64,000 nt of DNA from Schizophyllum amplum (lineage: Eukaryota; Basidiomycota; Agaricomycetes; Agaricales; Schizophyllaceae): NCBI GenBank assembly GCA_007026445.1, contig VDMD01000004.1, positions 1,488,001 to 1,552,000 on the forward strand, given 5' to 3'. The position numbers and the translations under genes were made by a program. The notes under the pieces are model-generated. The model saw only the letters and a list, made by a program, of their open reading frames with translations, did not search any database and was not told the DNA's origin. This document shows, in pieces, positions 46,760 to 58,583 of the stretch (positions within the stretch are counted from its first letter, which is position 1; each line of letters opens with the position of its first letter).

Positions 46760-47510
46760 CTTCACCCACTCAGCTGTATTTAGTCGTGTACGTCGAGCTC
46801 TCTTATATACAGCACCGAAGAAGCTCCGCACGGGCTGTGAATGGATCGCGCGGACCGTACAGCACTCTGCGTTATACAGCGGCGGCGCACGAGACCCATG
46901 TTCGGACGCCTGGCTCCATGCAGGACGCTCGTTCCGCCCCGGAGTATAGCGTCCCTTGAATGCCCATGCGAGTCATCCCCAAGTCATCTGAATAGCCTGG
47001 AGGCGGGGCGAACGCGCATACGGCACAGAGAACCACAGTCACCTATTACATTTTACAGGTACAAGTACCGCCTGACCTGAACCAGCCTGACCGATCGTAG
47101 TCTTCTGCATAAAGAGAGGGCTCGGCGAAAGCGGAGGACGCTGCAAAGGAAGGCTAACGGTCAAGGTGGAGGTCGGTGACAAGATGCGGCAGCCGGACCG
47201 CGTACAAAGCCACGTGTGGTATCGCTAACGGTCGTCCGGACTCTGCATACGCAGTAATTTTTCTTCTATCGTCGGTTTTTGCTAAGTAGTCTCTGTGCAT
47301 GTTGCGGCACGCCCCTGCAGCAACAACTTCCGGACGCGTCATGAACGACGACGCGTCGGACGCGCTGCCGAACTGACACGTGATGGCGTTGTTCAATTGG
47401 AAAGTGCTAGATCCTGATGGTCACGAATACAATAGCGCGCCTGCGTTGCCTCAAAGGCTCACCACACTCACCCTTCCTACGCATTGTTCAACCTTCAAGT
47501 CTCATTCGTT
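46760..47510. other. Intergenic, divergent promoters
   Basis: About 750 bp between divergent genes (GH27 copy B and the SGT1-like gene). Nothing recognised beyond AT-richer patches near 47030-47060 and 47255-47285. Confidence 0.4.
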
Positions 47511-48267
47511 ATGTCCCAACTAAGGTCCGTGCTCACTACACGATTGTCCTCCACCCTCCGATCACTTACCTGTCGATTGCAGACACGAGTTCTACGAGAC
47601 GGACGAGAAGCTGACGCTGTCCGTGTTCGACAAAGGTGCAGATCCCGCTGCAGTGTCCGTGGAGTTTGAGCCAAGAAAAGTGCGTGCCACAATCATGAGT
47701 CCACGTATGTTCTAACTCGATCCGCGAAGGTCCTTTACAAGAACGGGGACAAGGTGCTCGAGCTGCAGCCACTCAAAGGCCAGATAAACCCAACGGAGTC
47801 CAACTACACGGTCGGCAAGGTCAAGATCGAGATTAGACTCGTCAAGATTGCCATCGGGCGCTGGGGAGGACTCATCGGCGACAGCCCCGATCGTACGTGC
47901 TCGCCACACCCTGTTAGACGCCCGCTGACCCCCATCAGCATTGGCGCCCTTCCCCGCCGCGCCCCAGCCCACCGCCGAAGTCGCGCGCAAGAAGGAGCGC
48001 AAGAACTGGGACAAGCTCAGCGCGGAGGCGCTCGCCGCGGAGAAGGAGAAGTCGACCGAGGAGGATCCCAACGTCGGCGGGGACGCCACACTCAACTCTT
48101 TCTTCCAGAAAATCTTCAAGGACGCCGATCCGGACACGCAGCGCGCGATGCTGAAGAGTTACCAGGAGAGTGGCGGCACGACTCTGAGCACGAACTGGGA
48201 GGAGGTCGGCAAGGGCAAGGTCGAGGTGAAGCCACCGCAGGGTTCGGAGTGGAAGAATTGGGGCTGA
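47511..48267 (+). CDS. SGT1-like co-chaperone (CS and SGS domains)
   Basis: SGT1 links Hsp90 to Skp1/SCF and kinetochore clients. Four exons give about 190 residues. A tiny first exon (MSQLR) joins HEFYETDEKLTLSVFDKGAD, the start of a CS (p23-like) domain, which continues with VLYKNGDKVLELQPLKGQI and TVGKVKIEIRLVKIAIGRW. The SGS domain covers RKNWDKLSAEALAAEKE, NSFFQKIFKDADPDTQRAM and ends STNWEEVGKGKVEVKPP...EWKNWG. The N-terminal TPR domain of yeast and plant SGT1 is absent. The first exon is supported by a good GT...AG intron and no upstream TPR sequence is visible, so the short form looks real. Confidence 0.88.
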
Positions 48268-48394
48268 TTAGACTGTGTGTCAATGTACTGCTGATCTCGC
48301 GTTCGATGTATTGCTGTAATAGTTGTGCTCATCTCAGAAAAGTGAAAAGAAATCTTTGAAAGGAGCCCGCCCTGTTCCCGCTGGCAAGAAGTAA

Positions 48395-49049
<655 letters not shown>

Positions 49050-49136
49050 TATACAGGCCTCCCTCTGGTTGTATACGAGACGGTGGGCCCTGCTCTTTCA
49101 TCCCCACAGTGTCATTGAAATTGCACGAGCCTTGTA

Positions 49137-49437
49137 TCAACCCTGCCTCTGATGAAAACTGGGTCAGACAGACCACCCGCGCAAAGGCAAAGCCACGCAC
49201 CTGCTTATGCCTGGGGTTCTTCTTGCATATCACGTATACCCTGCCCTTCCGCCTGACGACGTTGCACCCGTCGCACATGGGCTTCACCGAGGAGCGCACT
49301 TTCATGCCGCGCGAGAGGTCGGGTGTGCGCGTCAGCACTGCGGTCGCGCGGTGTACGGCCGGCGTGGTTGGCGAGAACTTCGCGAAGCGCAACTGAGCCA
49401 GCATCGGCCGGGCGGCCGTCATGAGTGAGCGTAGCAT
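49137..49437 (-). CDS. RTC6: Mitochondrial ribosomal protein bL36m
   Basis: Small zinc-ribbon protein of the mitochondrial large subunit. Exon 1 from the ATG at 49437 gives an N-terminal mitochondrial presequence ([20 protein letters not shown]) followed by the bL36 core [20 protein letters not shown] and [13 protein letters not shown] with Cys-Cys-Cys-His ligands. A short intron (GTGCGTGG...CATCAG) leads to a four-codon last exon RQG-stop, giving the usual KQRQG end. About 85 residues. The gene name follows the budding-yeast ortholog. Confidence 0.92.
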
Positions 49438-49619
49438 GGCGGGCAGTCGTGCTAAGCGGTGAACGAGGGTGAAGACCGGGACTGTGAAGGTGGGTGTGAA
49501 TTCGGCGTGATCGGTGGGCTTCGGTTCTTCCCGGTCCGGCGTTCCGACGACGCTGTGGCGCCGGCGAGAGCGGGAGGCTGAGCCCGATTGGGCTCATTCG
49601 TGCTCCGTTCTAAACGTCC

Positions 49620-51100
49620 ATGCCCCATCGACCGCCGGCTTTGCCGCACCTGGGGGGCGCGACCGCAATTGTCCTTTTTGTTTTTGTTCTTGCTGCATTC
49701 GTCGTAGAGAGCGAGCTCGCTCAGGTATGTGGCAAGGACTGCAACCGTATCTATCTCCTTCCTGACCTCTCTGCAGTATGTGCAAACCACATTAGAATTT
49801 AGACAGCCGTTCTTCATATTGTGAGTGTCCTCGAAGAATATACTGAGCTGGAAACACTCACAGCCAGGTCTGATTCAGCTATGTCGTCCATTCATCCTTC
49901 GCAATCAGCTTCCCTCTGCATCTATTGTATCTCCGATTGACGACGAAGTACTCTGCCAATGGCATGATCAACGGTCTCAAGTTCGCAATCGCCGACCATT
50001 TAGACCCAGACAGTGTCCAAGGCTTCATAACGGGCTCCTTCCCCTACCGCAAGTTCGCCCGCCTTGTGTTGACGTTGACTTTGGGCATGACCCTACCCGG
50101 CTTGATGTGGTTCGCCGCCGTATCTCTAGCACCGTGGGTAGTATCTTGATCCACCACTCTATTGATTCACGACTTCTTCTCTTGCAGACTCAGTGACGTG
50201 ACCGGTGAGTCTATCTCAGCGTAGATACGCGAAGCTATCGAAGCTGAAGCCACTCAGCTATCTGGAACACGAACCCGTTCTTCGCCTACATCATCACGGT
50301 CAAGCTGTACGGACTGCTATGGGAACCTCGTCGAATTGCTGGTGTCGTACTGGCCACCGCTGGTGTTATGGTGGTCGTCTACGGTGGCGCGAAGGCGCAG
50401 GACGAGACACCGGTCGCAGAAAGGACGCCCAAGATGTCTCGTGTGCTCGTTGGCGATGTTTTGACGTTGGTGGCATCCCTCGCTCAGGGGCTCTATCAGG
50501 TTCTATATAAACGCTACGCCGCCTTACCTTCCGATCCCGAGCTGCAGGAGGACGACTACGAACGCCTGAACGAGGAAGATGCTGACGCGCGGTCCGAAAC
50601 GAGCAGGATAATACAAGATGAAGACGTCGTCCATCCTCCGCCGTTCGGTCTGCATCCGACTCTGTTGACCTCTCTCGTCGGATTCACGACGGGGGCCGTG
50701 CTATGGGTGGCATTCCCGATTCTCAATTGTCTGGGCACCGAGGAGTTCAAGCTACCACCGAACTGGCACGTCGTGTCCGGGATCGCTGGGATCGCCCTGA
50801 GCGGCGTCGTGTTCAACTCCGGCTTCATGGTATGTTTACGCTCGATACGACAAGACCCCCCTTCAACTCAGGCTTTGCCTACAGATTCTTCTTGGCGTAT
50901 GGGGTCCCATCATAGCAAGCGTCGGCAGCTTGCTAACGATAGTGCTGGTCGTTATCTCGGACGCCCTATGGGGAGCCGGGATGGAAGCATTGACGTTTTG
51001 GAGCATATCCGGGTCGACAATCATCGTCGCTGCTTTTGGAATGCTCGCGTATGATGTATACCAGAAGTCGCACCTACACAGCGCAACTTCGCACATATAA
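49620..51100 (+). CDS. DMT-superfamily transporter, THI74/SLC35F-like
   Basis: Integral membrane protein with about ten hydrophobic segments, for example AIVLFVFVLAAFVVE, LVLTLTLGMTLPGLMWFAAV, IAGVVLATAGVMVVVYGG, LLTSLVGFTTGAVLWVAF, IAGIALSGVVFNSGFM and IIVAAFGMLAYDVYQ. This pattern, with an EamA-like repeat at FFAYIITVKLYG and a cytosolic acidic loop (ELQEDDYERLNEEDADA), fits the fungal THI74/YML018C group and SLC35F. The transported substrate is unknown. Exons join at about 49723, 49810, 50132, 50202 and 50829 with good GT...AG ends. About 400 residues, probably in the vacuole or another endomembrane. Confidence 0.82.
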
Positions 51101-51721
51101 CGCACCATTCGACCTTGTTGCACGCCTCGCCAGGCGGCTAAGAAGATATGACTCAGACAACTGACCTTCCTCGGATCCATTCCCGGTCGCGGTCAACCAG
51201 AATAAGATTGTTTGTAAAGAGGCACACCAGCCTGGCGATGGTTATAACACAAACAAGGTCAACGATATCATGAGGGGCCGATATAGATAGCGAACGAGAG
51301 AGAACAGGCAGTTGACCAAAGCGAGGTGGATGCCGGACAATATACTACAGTTAAACAGGCGTGTGCGTAAAGATGTAATGAGAGACGCGACGCGTATGCG
51401 AAGGCGCGCGACGATGTAACCGTTCAGAAGACCACTTAGCGTAGCAAGCTATCCACAAGAAGAAAGAAAAGGGGGAGCGTGAGTGCCACCAAGCACTGGA
51501 TAAGCAGTCAAGCAGCCTAGTATATGACGAAGCATAACCCCGGTATCGTTTGCGTCCATCCGCGTAGGGGCTTGCCCTCGACCACATCTTCGCCGCGCCT
51601 CCAGCTATGCTACATCCATCGAGTGCTAGGTTGCAGTACTCATGAGCTGGTTGCAGTACTCATGACGCTATGAAGTCGCGTCAGAAGCGAAGAGCATATG
51701 ATGGGTTAGGTATACCATTAC
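51101..51721. other. Intergenic between convergent genes
   Basis: About 620 bp. Only feature: a 20-bp direct duplication at 51629-51668 (GGTTGCAGTACTCATGA in both copies). Confidence 0.5.
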
Positions 51722-53302
51722 CTACCTCTTTCTCTTTGCCTTCGTCATTTCCTTCCGTAAGGCAGCGCCGTCCAACGGCTTGAGCAACTCGAATGCGCAT
51801 AGCAAATCCTCAGATACGCTGAAACGTTGCGTGAGCAATGCGGCAAGCACGTCGTCAAACGTTGCGCATACCTCATACATGCCCCGTAGTTGTCGAACTC
51901 TGACGACTAGATGAGCACATAACCCGGTCGCAAACATTCCGACCCACCTCCACAGTAGTTCGGTGCACTGAACACAGTGACCAGTGTTCTGTCGTTCCAG
52001 AACTCGTACCCATCCTCGACGACCATATGCGCGCGACAGATGAGATCCATGTCATGCCTGACTAAGAACTCGTTGATGATCGCCTTCCCGAAGCAGTAGC
52101 TGACGCCGCGCTCGTTGTCTTCCCAATCTAGCGCCGTGTCCGAGGGGTCTGACCACAACAGATCGTTGAGCAAGCCGAAGTCTGGGACGTCGGTCGGTCG
52201 TTGGATACGCTTGATGTCGTCCATGGAGTGCAGGGAGGGTGACAAGCCGCCGTGCACACAGAAGATCTTCGACGCGACGATGGCAGCTATAGGCAGCGCG
52301 TTGAACACATCTATGAACGTCTTCCACGTCTTGATGTTACACCGCCGTTTGCATTCATCGTAGAAGCCGTAGACTGCCTTAACGTAAGTGGACTGTATGT
52401 GTCATGCGCTGGCAAAAGCTCACCTCGTGTGACATTGGCGCATTCGTGATTGCCCCGCAGGAGGAAGAAGTTCTCCGGATATTTGATCTTGTAGCAAAGT
52501 AACAGAAGAATGGTCTCCAGACTTTGCTTGCCGCGGTCCACGTAGTCACCGAGGAACAAGTAATTGGACGCTGGAGGGAATCCGCACATCTCGAAGAGGC
52601 GAATGAGGTCCGAGTACTGCCCGTGCACGTCGCCGACGATCTTGACTGGAGGGGAGAGTTCTACGAGCGTCGGCTGCGCGAGGAGGACGTCGCGTGCCGC
52701 GAAACAGATCGCGCTAATCTCCGCGTTCTTGAGGCAGAGCGACTTCGAGACCTTGCCCGTGTATCCGACGTCGAGCAGTCGTGATATCATGTCGTCGACG
52801 TCGAGCTGCTTCAGCCCGTTCGCTGCCATGGCTGCGGTCGCCTTGAGTGATTCCGGACCTTGGCTGCCGCTGTTCGTGGAACCGGGGCTGAAGGGGCCTG
52901 AGCTAGCGAGGATGGTGTTCGCGCTGGCAGGAATGTCGACCGGTGCTGGTGATTTGGGGGAGGGTTGGGGGGAAGTGGATGCTGGGGCTCCGGGTGAGGG
53001 CGGCTGGTCGGCTGGGATGCCTTTGGGGTAGGGCGATCCAGGTGTGCGCGTATCCGCGATGCTTTCAAATCACCACTGCCTGCAGTCGCTGCTGCCCGTT
53101 GGTCTCCTGCTCCGTTCGCGGGGCCATTTGAGTGACCGTTCGGCTGTGATGAGGCAGGCGTCCCCGTCGCGCGGGAGAGCGAACCTTGGGGCGTGGCTTC
53201 GCTTGCGATGTCGTCAGATTCAGGAGAGGCATTGTCGCTGTGGCCTTCGGTCGGTCGCTCCTTCCCGCCCTTCTTCGACTTCTTAGACGGTTGTTGGCCC
53301 AT
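51722..53302 (-). CDS. PPZ-type serine/threonine phosphatase
   Basis: PP1-related phosphatase that in fungi controls K+/Na+ homeostasis and cell integrity, inhibited by Hal3. The ATG at 53302 gives [13 protein letters not shown]: Gly2 and Ser6 plus Lys fit an N-myristoylation site, as in Ppz proteins. A Ser/Pro-rich N-terminal arm of about 150 residues follows. The catalytic core has [91 protein letters not shown] and [16 protein letters not shown]; the metal ligands are complete. C-terminus [10 protein letters not shown]. Four exons. In the arm the frame changes by one missing base at 53031-53033 (GGG); the same Pro-rich composition continues, so an error is likely. Confidence 0.9.
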
Positions 53303-53744
53303 CTGCGCGCCCTGCGAGCCCGGCGGTTGGGGTGACTGGGCTCTGGACTTGGACCGCTTCGACGAGAACACGGACAGAAGTGTTGGCGCCAGTTTGAACG
53401 ACGGGCGAGGACAAGATGAGGAACCTGGATATGTCGTGCGCTGTCGACCACTGCAAACACTGCCGAGGAGAGAAAGTCAAGCAAGGGCGTCTGCGAAAGT
53501 CGAAGCTGGAGAAGCCGTCGGCTCCTCCACACGCTTGGCTTTGGCCATGTTTGCATTGAAGAGGCAACCCGGCACAAGGCCCGATATTCAGCATTAATCG
53601 GAATTTCTGATTTCTCGTGCCCAGCAAGCTTGTTCAATCCGTGTTCGCGCGAGGTAGATATACGCAGATCAAGCATGAGTGTGCATGTCATGGGCGGGCA
53701 GTGGCATAATAAGACATAGACAACAATGTACATGTACGAAGAAC

Positions 53745-54476
53745 TTAGAACTTCTGGAAAGCCTTGGCTTGCGCCTTGTTCCTCGTAACCCGCAACACGT
53801 TGAAACGGACCGTCTTGGACAGTGGCCGGCATTGACCTGAGCAAAATGAGCCGGAGTCGCGTTAAGAATAGCAGCGCACGTACCAACGGTGACGATGTCG
53901 CCGACCTCAACACGGAAGGCAGGAGAAAGGTGGGCAGCAAGGTTCTTGTGCCTCTTCTCGTAACGGTCTGAGGGAGGAACATTCAGGCAGTGCACCGGCA
54001 CCTAATAAGCGTAGGCGTACTGTATTTCGGGATGTAGTGGAGGTAGTCGCGGCGGATGATGATGGTGCGCAACATTTTGGTGGAGACGACCTTGCCGGTC
54101 AGAATGCGGCCACGGATCGAGACAAGACCGACGAATGGGCACTTCTTGTCTGTTGGAATAATCGATCAGTGACCATCAGGACTGCAGGCAAGGTGGCGCA
54201 CCAATGTAGGTTCCGTTGATCGCCTCATTGGGGGTCTTGAAGCCCAGACCAACATCCTTGTACCACCGCTTGGTCTTTCCGCTGACCTTCTTGTTGCCTG
54301 AATCGCGGGACGCGTTAGAACATGCAGATCGTACTGTCGTTAGAACGCACCCTTGGCCTTCGCGTTCTGGAACAGCGGCTGCTTCTGGAAAAGCCTTCTC
54401 GATCTGGAAGAGGTGGACGGTTCATAAGAATGGTGTGCGACGTCGTTACATTCGCACAACGTACTTGCTCGGCCAT
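53745..54476 (-). CDS. RPS11: 40S ribosomal protein S11 (uS17)
   Basis: Structural protein of the small ribosomal subunit. First exon MAEQ, then IEKAF..., [96 protein letters not shown] and [17 protein letters not shown], ending KAFQKF. This order matches eukaryotic RPS11. Introns are at least six and short. In exon 2 the A4 run at 54389-54392 (T4 on the coding strand) contains one base too many: the observed frame reads [12 protein letters not shown], while the other frame gives the conserved Q-K-Q-P-x-F-Q-N pattern. For an essential single-exon-conserved protein this is a base-call error, not a broken gene. Confidence 0.95.
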
Positions 54477-54848
54477 GGTGATCTTGAGGACGGCGGGGGC
54501 GGCGACGGACGGAAACTTGTGAGCAATATTGTACTGTGTTTACACCGATGCATGCACGTGACGCCAACGCTGCTGTACAGTCTTTCGGGTATCACCGAAA
54601 CATTCTGATGGTACCAACGACTTGCCATCATCGTTCAGAGCGATGAGCTCGAAGCGTGCGGCGCGCGTAGCATCGAAGCAATGAGAATTCGGAGCTTCAG
54701 ACGACAGAACTTGTTCTTTGAGAGCGCACAACAAAAAGAGCGAAGTGCTCAAGGTCTGTCATGTATCCGAGATATGATATGCGAGGATACGCGCTGACAA
54801 TGATCGCCGTCTCGTCCAACATTCGACCTATATTTCATCCCGTTCACG
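54477..54848. promoter_or_regulatory. Bidirectional promoter RPS11 / D-amino-acid oxidase
   Basis: About 370 bp between two divergent start codons. No TATA box or known ribosomal-protein element is recognised. Confidence 0.4.
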
Positions 54849-56040
54849 ATGTCCCCGAAGCCTCTAGTGACTGTCTGTGGTTGCGGGATTATTGGTCTCA
54901 CTTCCGCTATCCGTCTTTCGCAGGCCGGATACCAGGTCACAGTCATCGCAAGGGACTTGCCTGGCGATCCCCTGCATGCAAGCTATGCGTCGACCGCAGC
55001 AGGCGCACACCATTTGTCCTTCGCTGACGATGGCGATACACGGCAGCAGGCATGGGACAAGCGTACATTCGATGTTATGATGGAAGAAGAGCAGACAGAA
55101 GGAGAGGCCAGCGCGATCCTGAAGATTCGCCAGGTAGAATACTACGCATCTGAGGGCCAGACGCATATCAAGTTCTTTGAAAGTCTTCCAGACGTGAGTG
55201 CTCTTCATACCCTATCGACCTAGAGCTGACACAAGTGTCCATTAGTTCCGCATGCACGAGAAGAGCGAGCTACCTCCATTTGCCGTACATGCTGTATCGT
55301 TCACGTCGCTCACTATGGACACCGGCCCCTACCTTGCGAAGCTCGTTCGCCTTCTTCATGCGCTGGGCGGTACCATTCAGCGGGCGGATCTCTCGTCTCT
55401 CGCCAATGCCCTTGCCAAATGTCCAGACACGTCCATCCTCGTTAACTGCACTGCGCTCGGTTCTGCCTCCCTTACAGATGTGATGGACTCGGCGATGCAT
55501 CCTCTGCGCGGACAGGTCGTTGTGCTGAACGCCCCGTGGTGTCGCAGCGAAGGTCGGACTCTGCAAGTTGGAGAGCTCGCCGCAGACGGTGGCGAAGGGG
55601 GCGAACGCACGTACATCATACCGCGCAAGAGCGGGCAGGTCGTCATCGGCGGCACGCGTGAGGCGAATGACTGGTGCGGCCTATCAACACGGTCCTGCAC
55701 TGTCTATAGCTGAAGTGAGACTAGGAACGCTGAACCTCGAGTGGAGACGACAGAAGACATCAAGCGGCGTGCGCTGATGCTCTACCCAGAACTGGTGCCA
55801 GAGGGCGCTCGTGTGCAAGGGAAACAGCCTACACCGTCGGATCTCGACACTATCGTTGAGAAGGTTGTCGTGGGCTTCCGCCCAGCGAGACATGGGGGCA
55901 CGAGACTCGCGCGTGGGGAGAATCTCGTGGTTGGAGGCAGAAGCGTTCCGGTGGTACACAACTACGGTCACTCTGGCGCTGGCTGGCAGAGCTGCTGGGG
56001 ATGCGCGGAGGATGTGGTCAAACTTGTTTCCGGGCTCTGA
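54849..56040 (+). CDS. D-amino-acid oxidase (FAD)
   Basis: Oxidises D-amino acids to keto acids, ammonia and peroxide, normally in peroxisomes. N-terminal FAD site [19 protein letters not shown] (GxGxxG pattern) and [46 protein letters not shown]; and the C-terminal signature [20 protein letters not shown]. Three exons: introns at about 55193-55244 and 55669-55729, the latter joining DW to [15 protein letters not shown]. About 365 residues, as in the family. The last three residues SGL are only a weak peroxisomal signal, so the location is unclear. Confidence 0.9.
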
Positions 56041-56641
56041 GGAAAATATATGACGGGGACTTTGAATAGACGACCACATCGTAGCTCTTTGTGAGTGCGC
56101 TAAACTATCCCGTTAGATCAAATGCACTGATTCCCATGGTAGATCGCTACATCCTTGATATGATTCCTGTGTGATAAACACGTGGCGGCAGGCAGCTCAG
56201 ATGGCAGAAGTACAAGGGCAGACTGCAATCCCCGGATCGAAACAGCGTACCTTCAGGTCCCTTCACTCTCGAGATCGACACATTTCTATGCATGTCGGCG
56301 TTGGAATCTGTTGGAATCCGTCATTCTTCGGCGTCCGATGTAACTCGGGTACTGTACTGGGTGGTGGCCTCATTCGAAGACGAGATTGCGCCAGCAAGAG
56401 CAAGATAACGCGCCGAGAAGAACAATGGCTTCAGGTCACGCATCGCGTCATGGGCCTGTCGACCACGCAAGTCATCTGCCGCCTTGACGCGGATTGTATA
56501 CTGGATGGCGACATCGAAAGCTGGCAAGTCGCACACTCAGGTTATGCAATGCTTTCCCGGTCCGCTCGCCCCTCTCTGGGTCTCTTATAAAGGCGCTCGG
56601 GCTGGTAGGTGGCGCTATAACGGCATTCCCATTGTAGCCCA
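56041..56641. other. Intergenic between DAO and TauD-like gene
   Basis: 600 bp, no supported gene. Upstream region of the dioxygenase; nothing else recognised. Confidence 0.4.
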
Positions 56642-58099
56642 ATGTCTGCAACTGCCACCATCACCGCGAGCTCCGCCGCGCCCAGCCCAGTCCTCAAATT
56701 GAACTCTACGTCTGCAGAGGAGCAGACCCCATCTACACCTGCCGCGGAACCGTATCGCTACGCGCATCTGCTTCCTCACTTCTCGCAAACCCAGTACCCG
56801 CCTCTCACGCCCTTCGAACATGTCGACCCCGGCCATCGCGCCTTAGCAAGGGAGCGTAAGGCTGTCGCGAATGGGACGGTGGCGGAGGGATCCACGCCTC
56901 TCCCTGCATTCCTTCGTTCCCCGAACGTCACAGTCTCTGAAGTGACGCCCAATCTGGGCGTAGAAGTATCCGGAATCAGCCTCTCCCAGCTCGATGATGC
57001 TGCGCGCGACGATCTGGCGCTCCTTGTCGCGCGTCGAGGCTTGGTTATCTTCCGGGGTCAGGAAGAGTTTATCGATTCTTCTCCTGAGGCCTACAAGGAA
57101 TGGGGTCAGTACTTCGGCAGACTGCACATCCATCCCACGTCGGGCCATCCCGAGGGTCATCCTGAGATTCACCTGGTCTACCGTGACGGTAATTCAACAT
57201 TCAACTTCGAGCGCGACGATAGGTACTGTTCTGCTCTTACTGCAAGCACGCCTTGGTTGCTAATTACTTTGACACAGTATCACGACCCTATCCTGGCACA
57301 GCGATGTTTCTTACGAGCTCCAACCACCTGGCCTGACCACCTTCTTCCTCATCGCACACCCCCATGCGCGCGGCGAAGGACTCGAAGAATCGTACTCCGG
57401 CGGAGATACCTTGTTCACCAGCCAGGTCGCTACCTTCAAGCGGCTCTCTCCCGAGTTTCAGGAGTTCCTGCGCGGCCTGAAGGTGATCCACTCCGGCTTC
57501 GAGCAGGCAGACTACTCGCGCACCGGTCGCCGCGGTGGAGTTGTGCGTCGTGAACCGGTTGAGCATATACACCCGCTTGTCCGGAAGTGAGTTGGGACAT
57601 GTGTTCCTGGGGATGATTCTGACAGTCTGCGTAGACATCCGGTCACTGGCGAGGAAGCGCTCTACGTCAACCGCCAATTTACTCGCCGAATCGTCGGGCT
57701 TAAACGAGAGGAGAGCGGTACGGTTCTCTCAGCAGCTTTGCGCGGACTCGGTCTCACATTTTCCAGAGATGATCCTTCGTTTCCTCTACGACCATATCGA
57801 TAAGAGCGGCGATAACCAGGTACGACGCCTTCGTATATTGCTCAGAGCCTTTGCCTAACACTGAATTCGGCTCACAGGCGCGCCTCAAATGGACACCATA
57901 CACGATTGCTTTGTGGGACAACCGCGTCACCGCGCATGTGAGTTCGCACTCTGGTTTCTGCAGCTTCAGCTCACTCATACTCTTTGCGTAGTCTGCCATC
58001 GTGGACTTCAAGGACGGGAAGCAGCGTCGTCACGGCTGCCGCATCACACCGCAGGCTGAGCGTCCGATTCCGGCTAAGGAAGGGCTGCAGTTGGACTGA
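56642..58099 (+). CDS. TauD-type alpha-ketoglutarate dioxygenase
   Basis: Fe(II)/2-oxoglutarate oxygenase of the TauD/TfdA family, which in fungi act on sulfonates such as taurine or on related compounds. Key elements: RGLVIFRGQEEF, HIHPTSGHPEGHPEIHLVYR, and the iron motif HSD in TLSWHSDVSYE at the second exon start. SYSGGDTLFTSQVATFKRLS then HPVTGEEALYVNRQFTRRIVG follow, with the distal His region near NTVALWDNRVTAH and a C-terminal Arg-rich end. Introns near 57222-57278, 57588-57635, 57820-57877 and 57937-57991 keep frame where checked. About 400 residues, no signal peptide. The true substrate is not predictable. Confidence 0.85.
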
Positions 58100-58583
58100 T
58101 GAAGAGAGCGTCGGCTCGACCCAATGACCTAATACAAGCTGTATATGTTTTTATGGAGTATGCTATTTTGAGAGGCTCTCGAGGAACTTCGCCCCGAAGT
58201 GAGGTCTCGACCGGTTCGTTGTGGGTAGGTGGGCGATCGACATGATATACTCGAACGTTATATCGCGGTCAAAGACAGGTAGCAAGTGTTTACCGAGCCA
58301 AAGAGCATGGACGTCGCTTTGTGCGTTGGGCGAAGATGATGGGAACTTGAAGAACAAAGGGCAGACCTATTGCGGCCGGGCGAGACATGTCGCGTGTTTT
58401 GCACGTGCGTGATGCAACAGCTACGACAGTCACGTGATACTGGTTCGACTTCTTCACGAGGTTGAAGGCGCCAAGTAACTTTCCAAAGGATCTTGCGAAG
58501 AACAAACCCCTCATAACCATGCAGACGGGGATATATGACAGCTATAACAGTTGCTACATCTCGCCGATACAGATACGACCACA
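58100..58583. other. Short intergenic, convergent ends
   Basis: About 480 bp between the dioxygenase and the BioF gene. No feature recognised. Confidence 0.4.
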
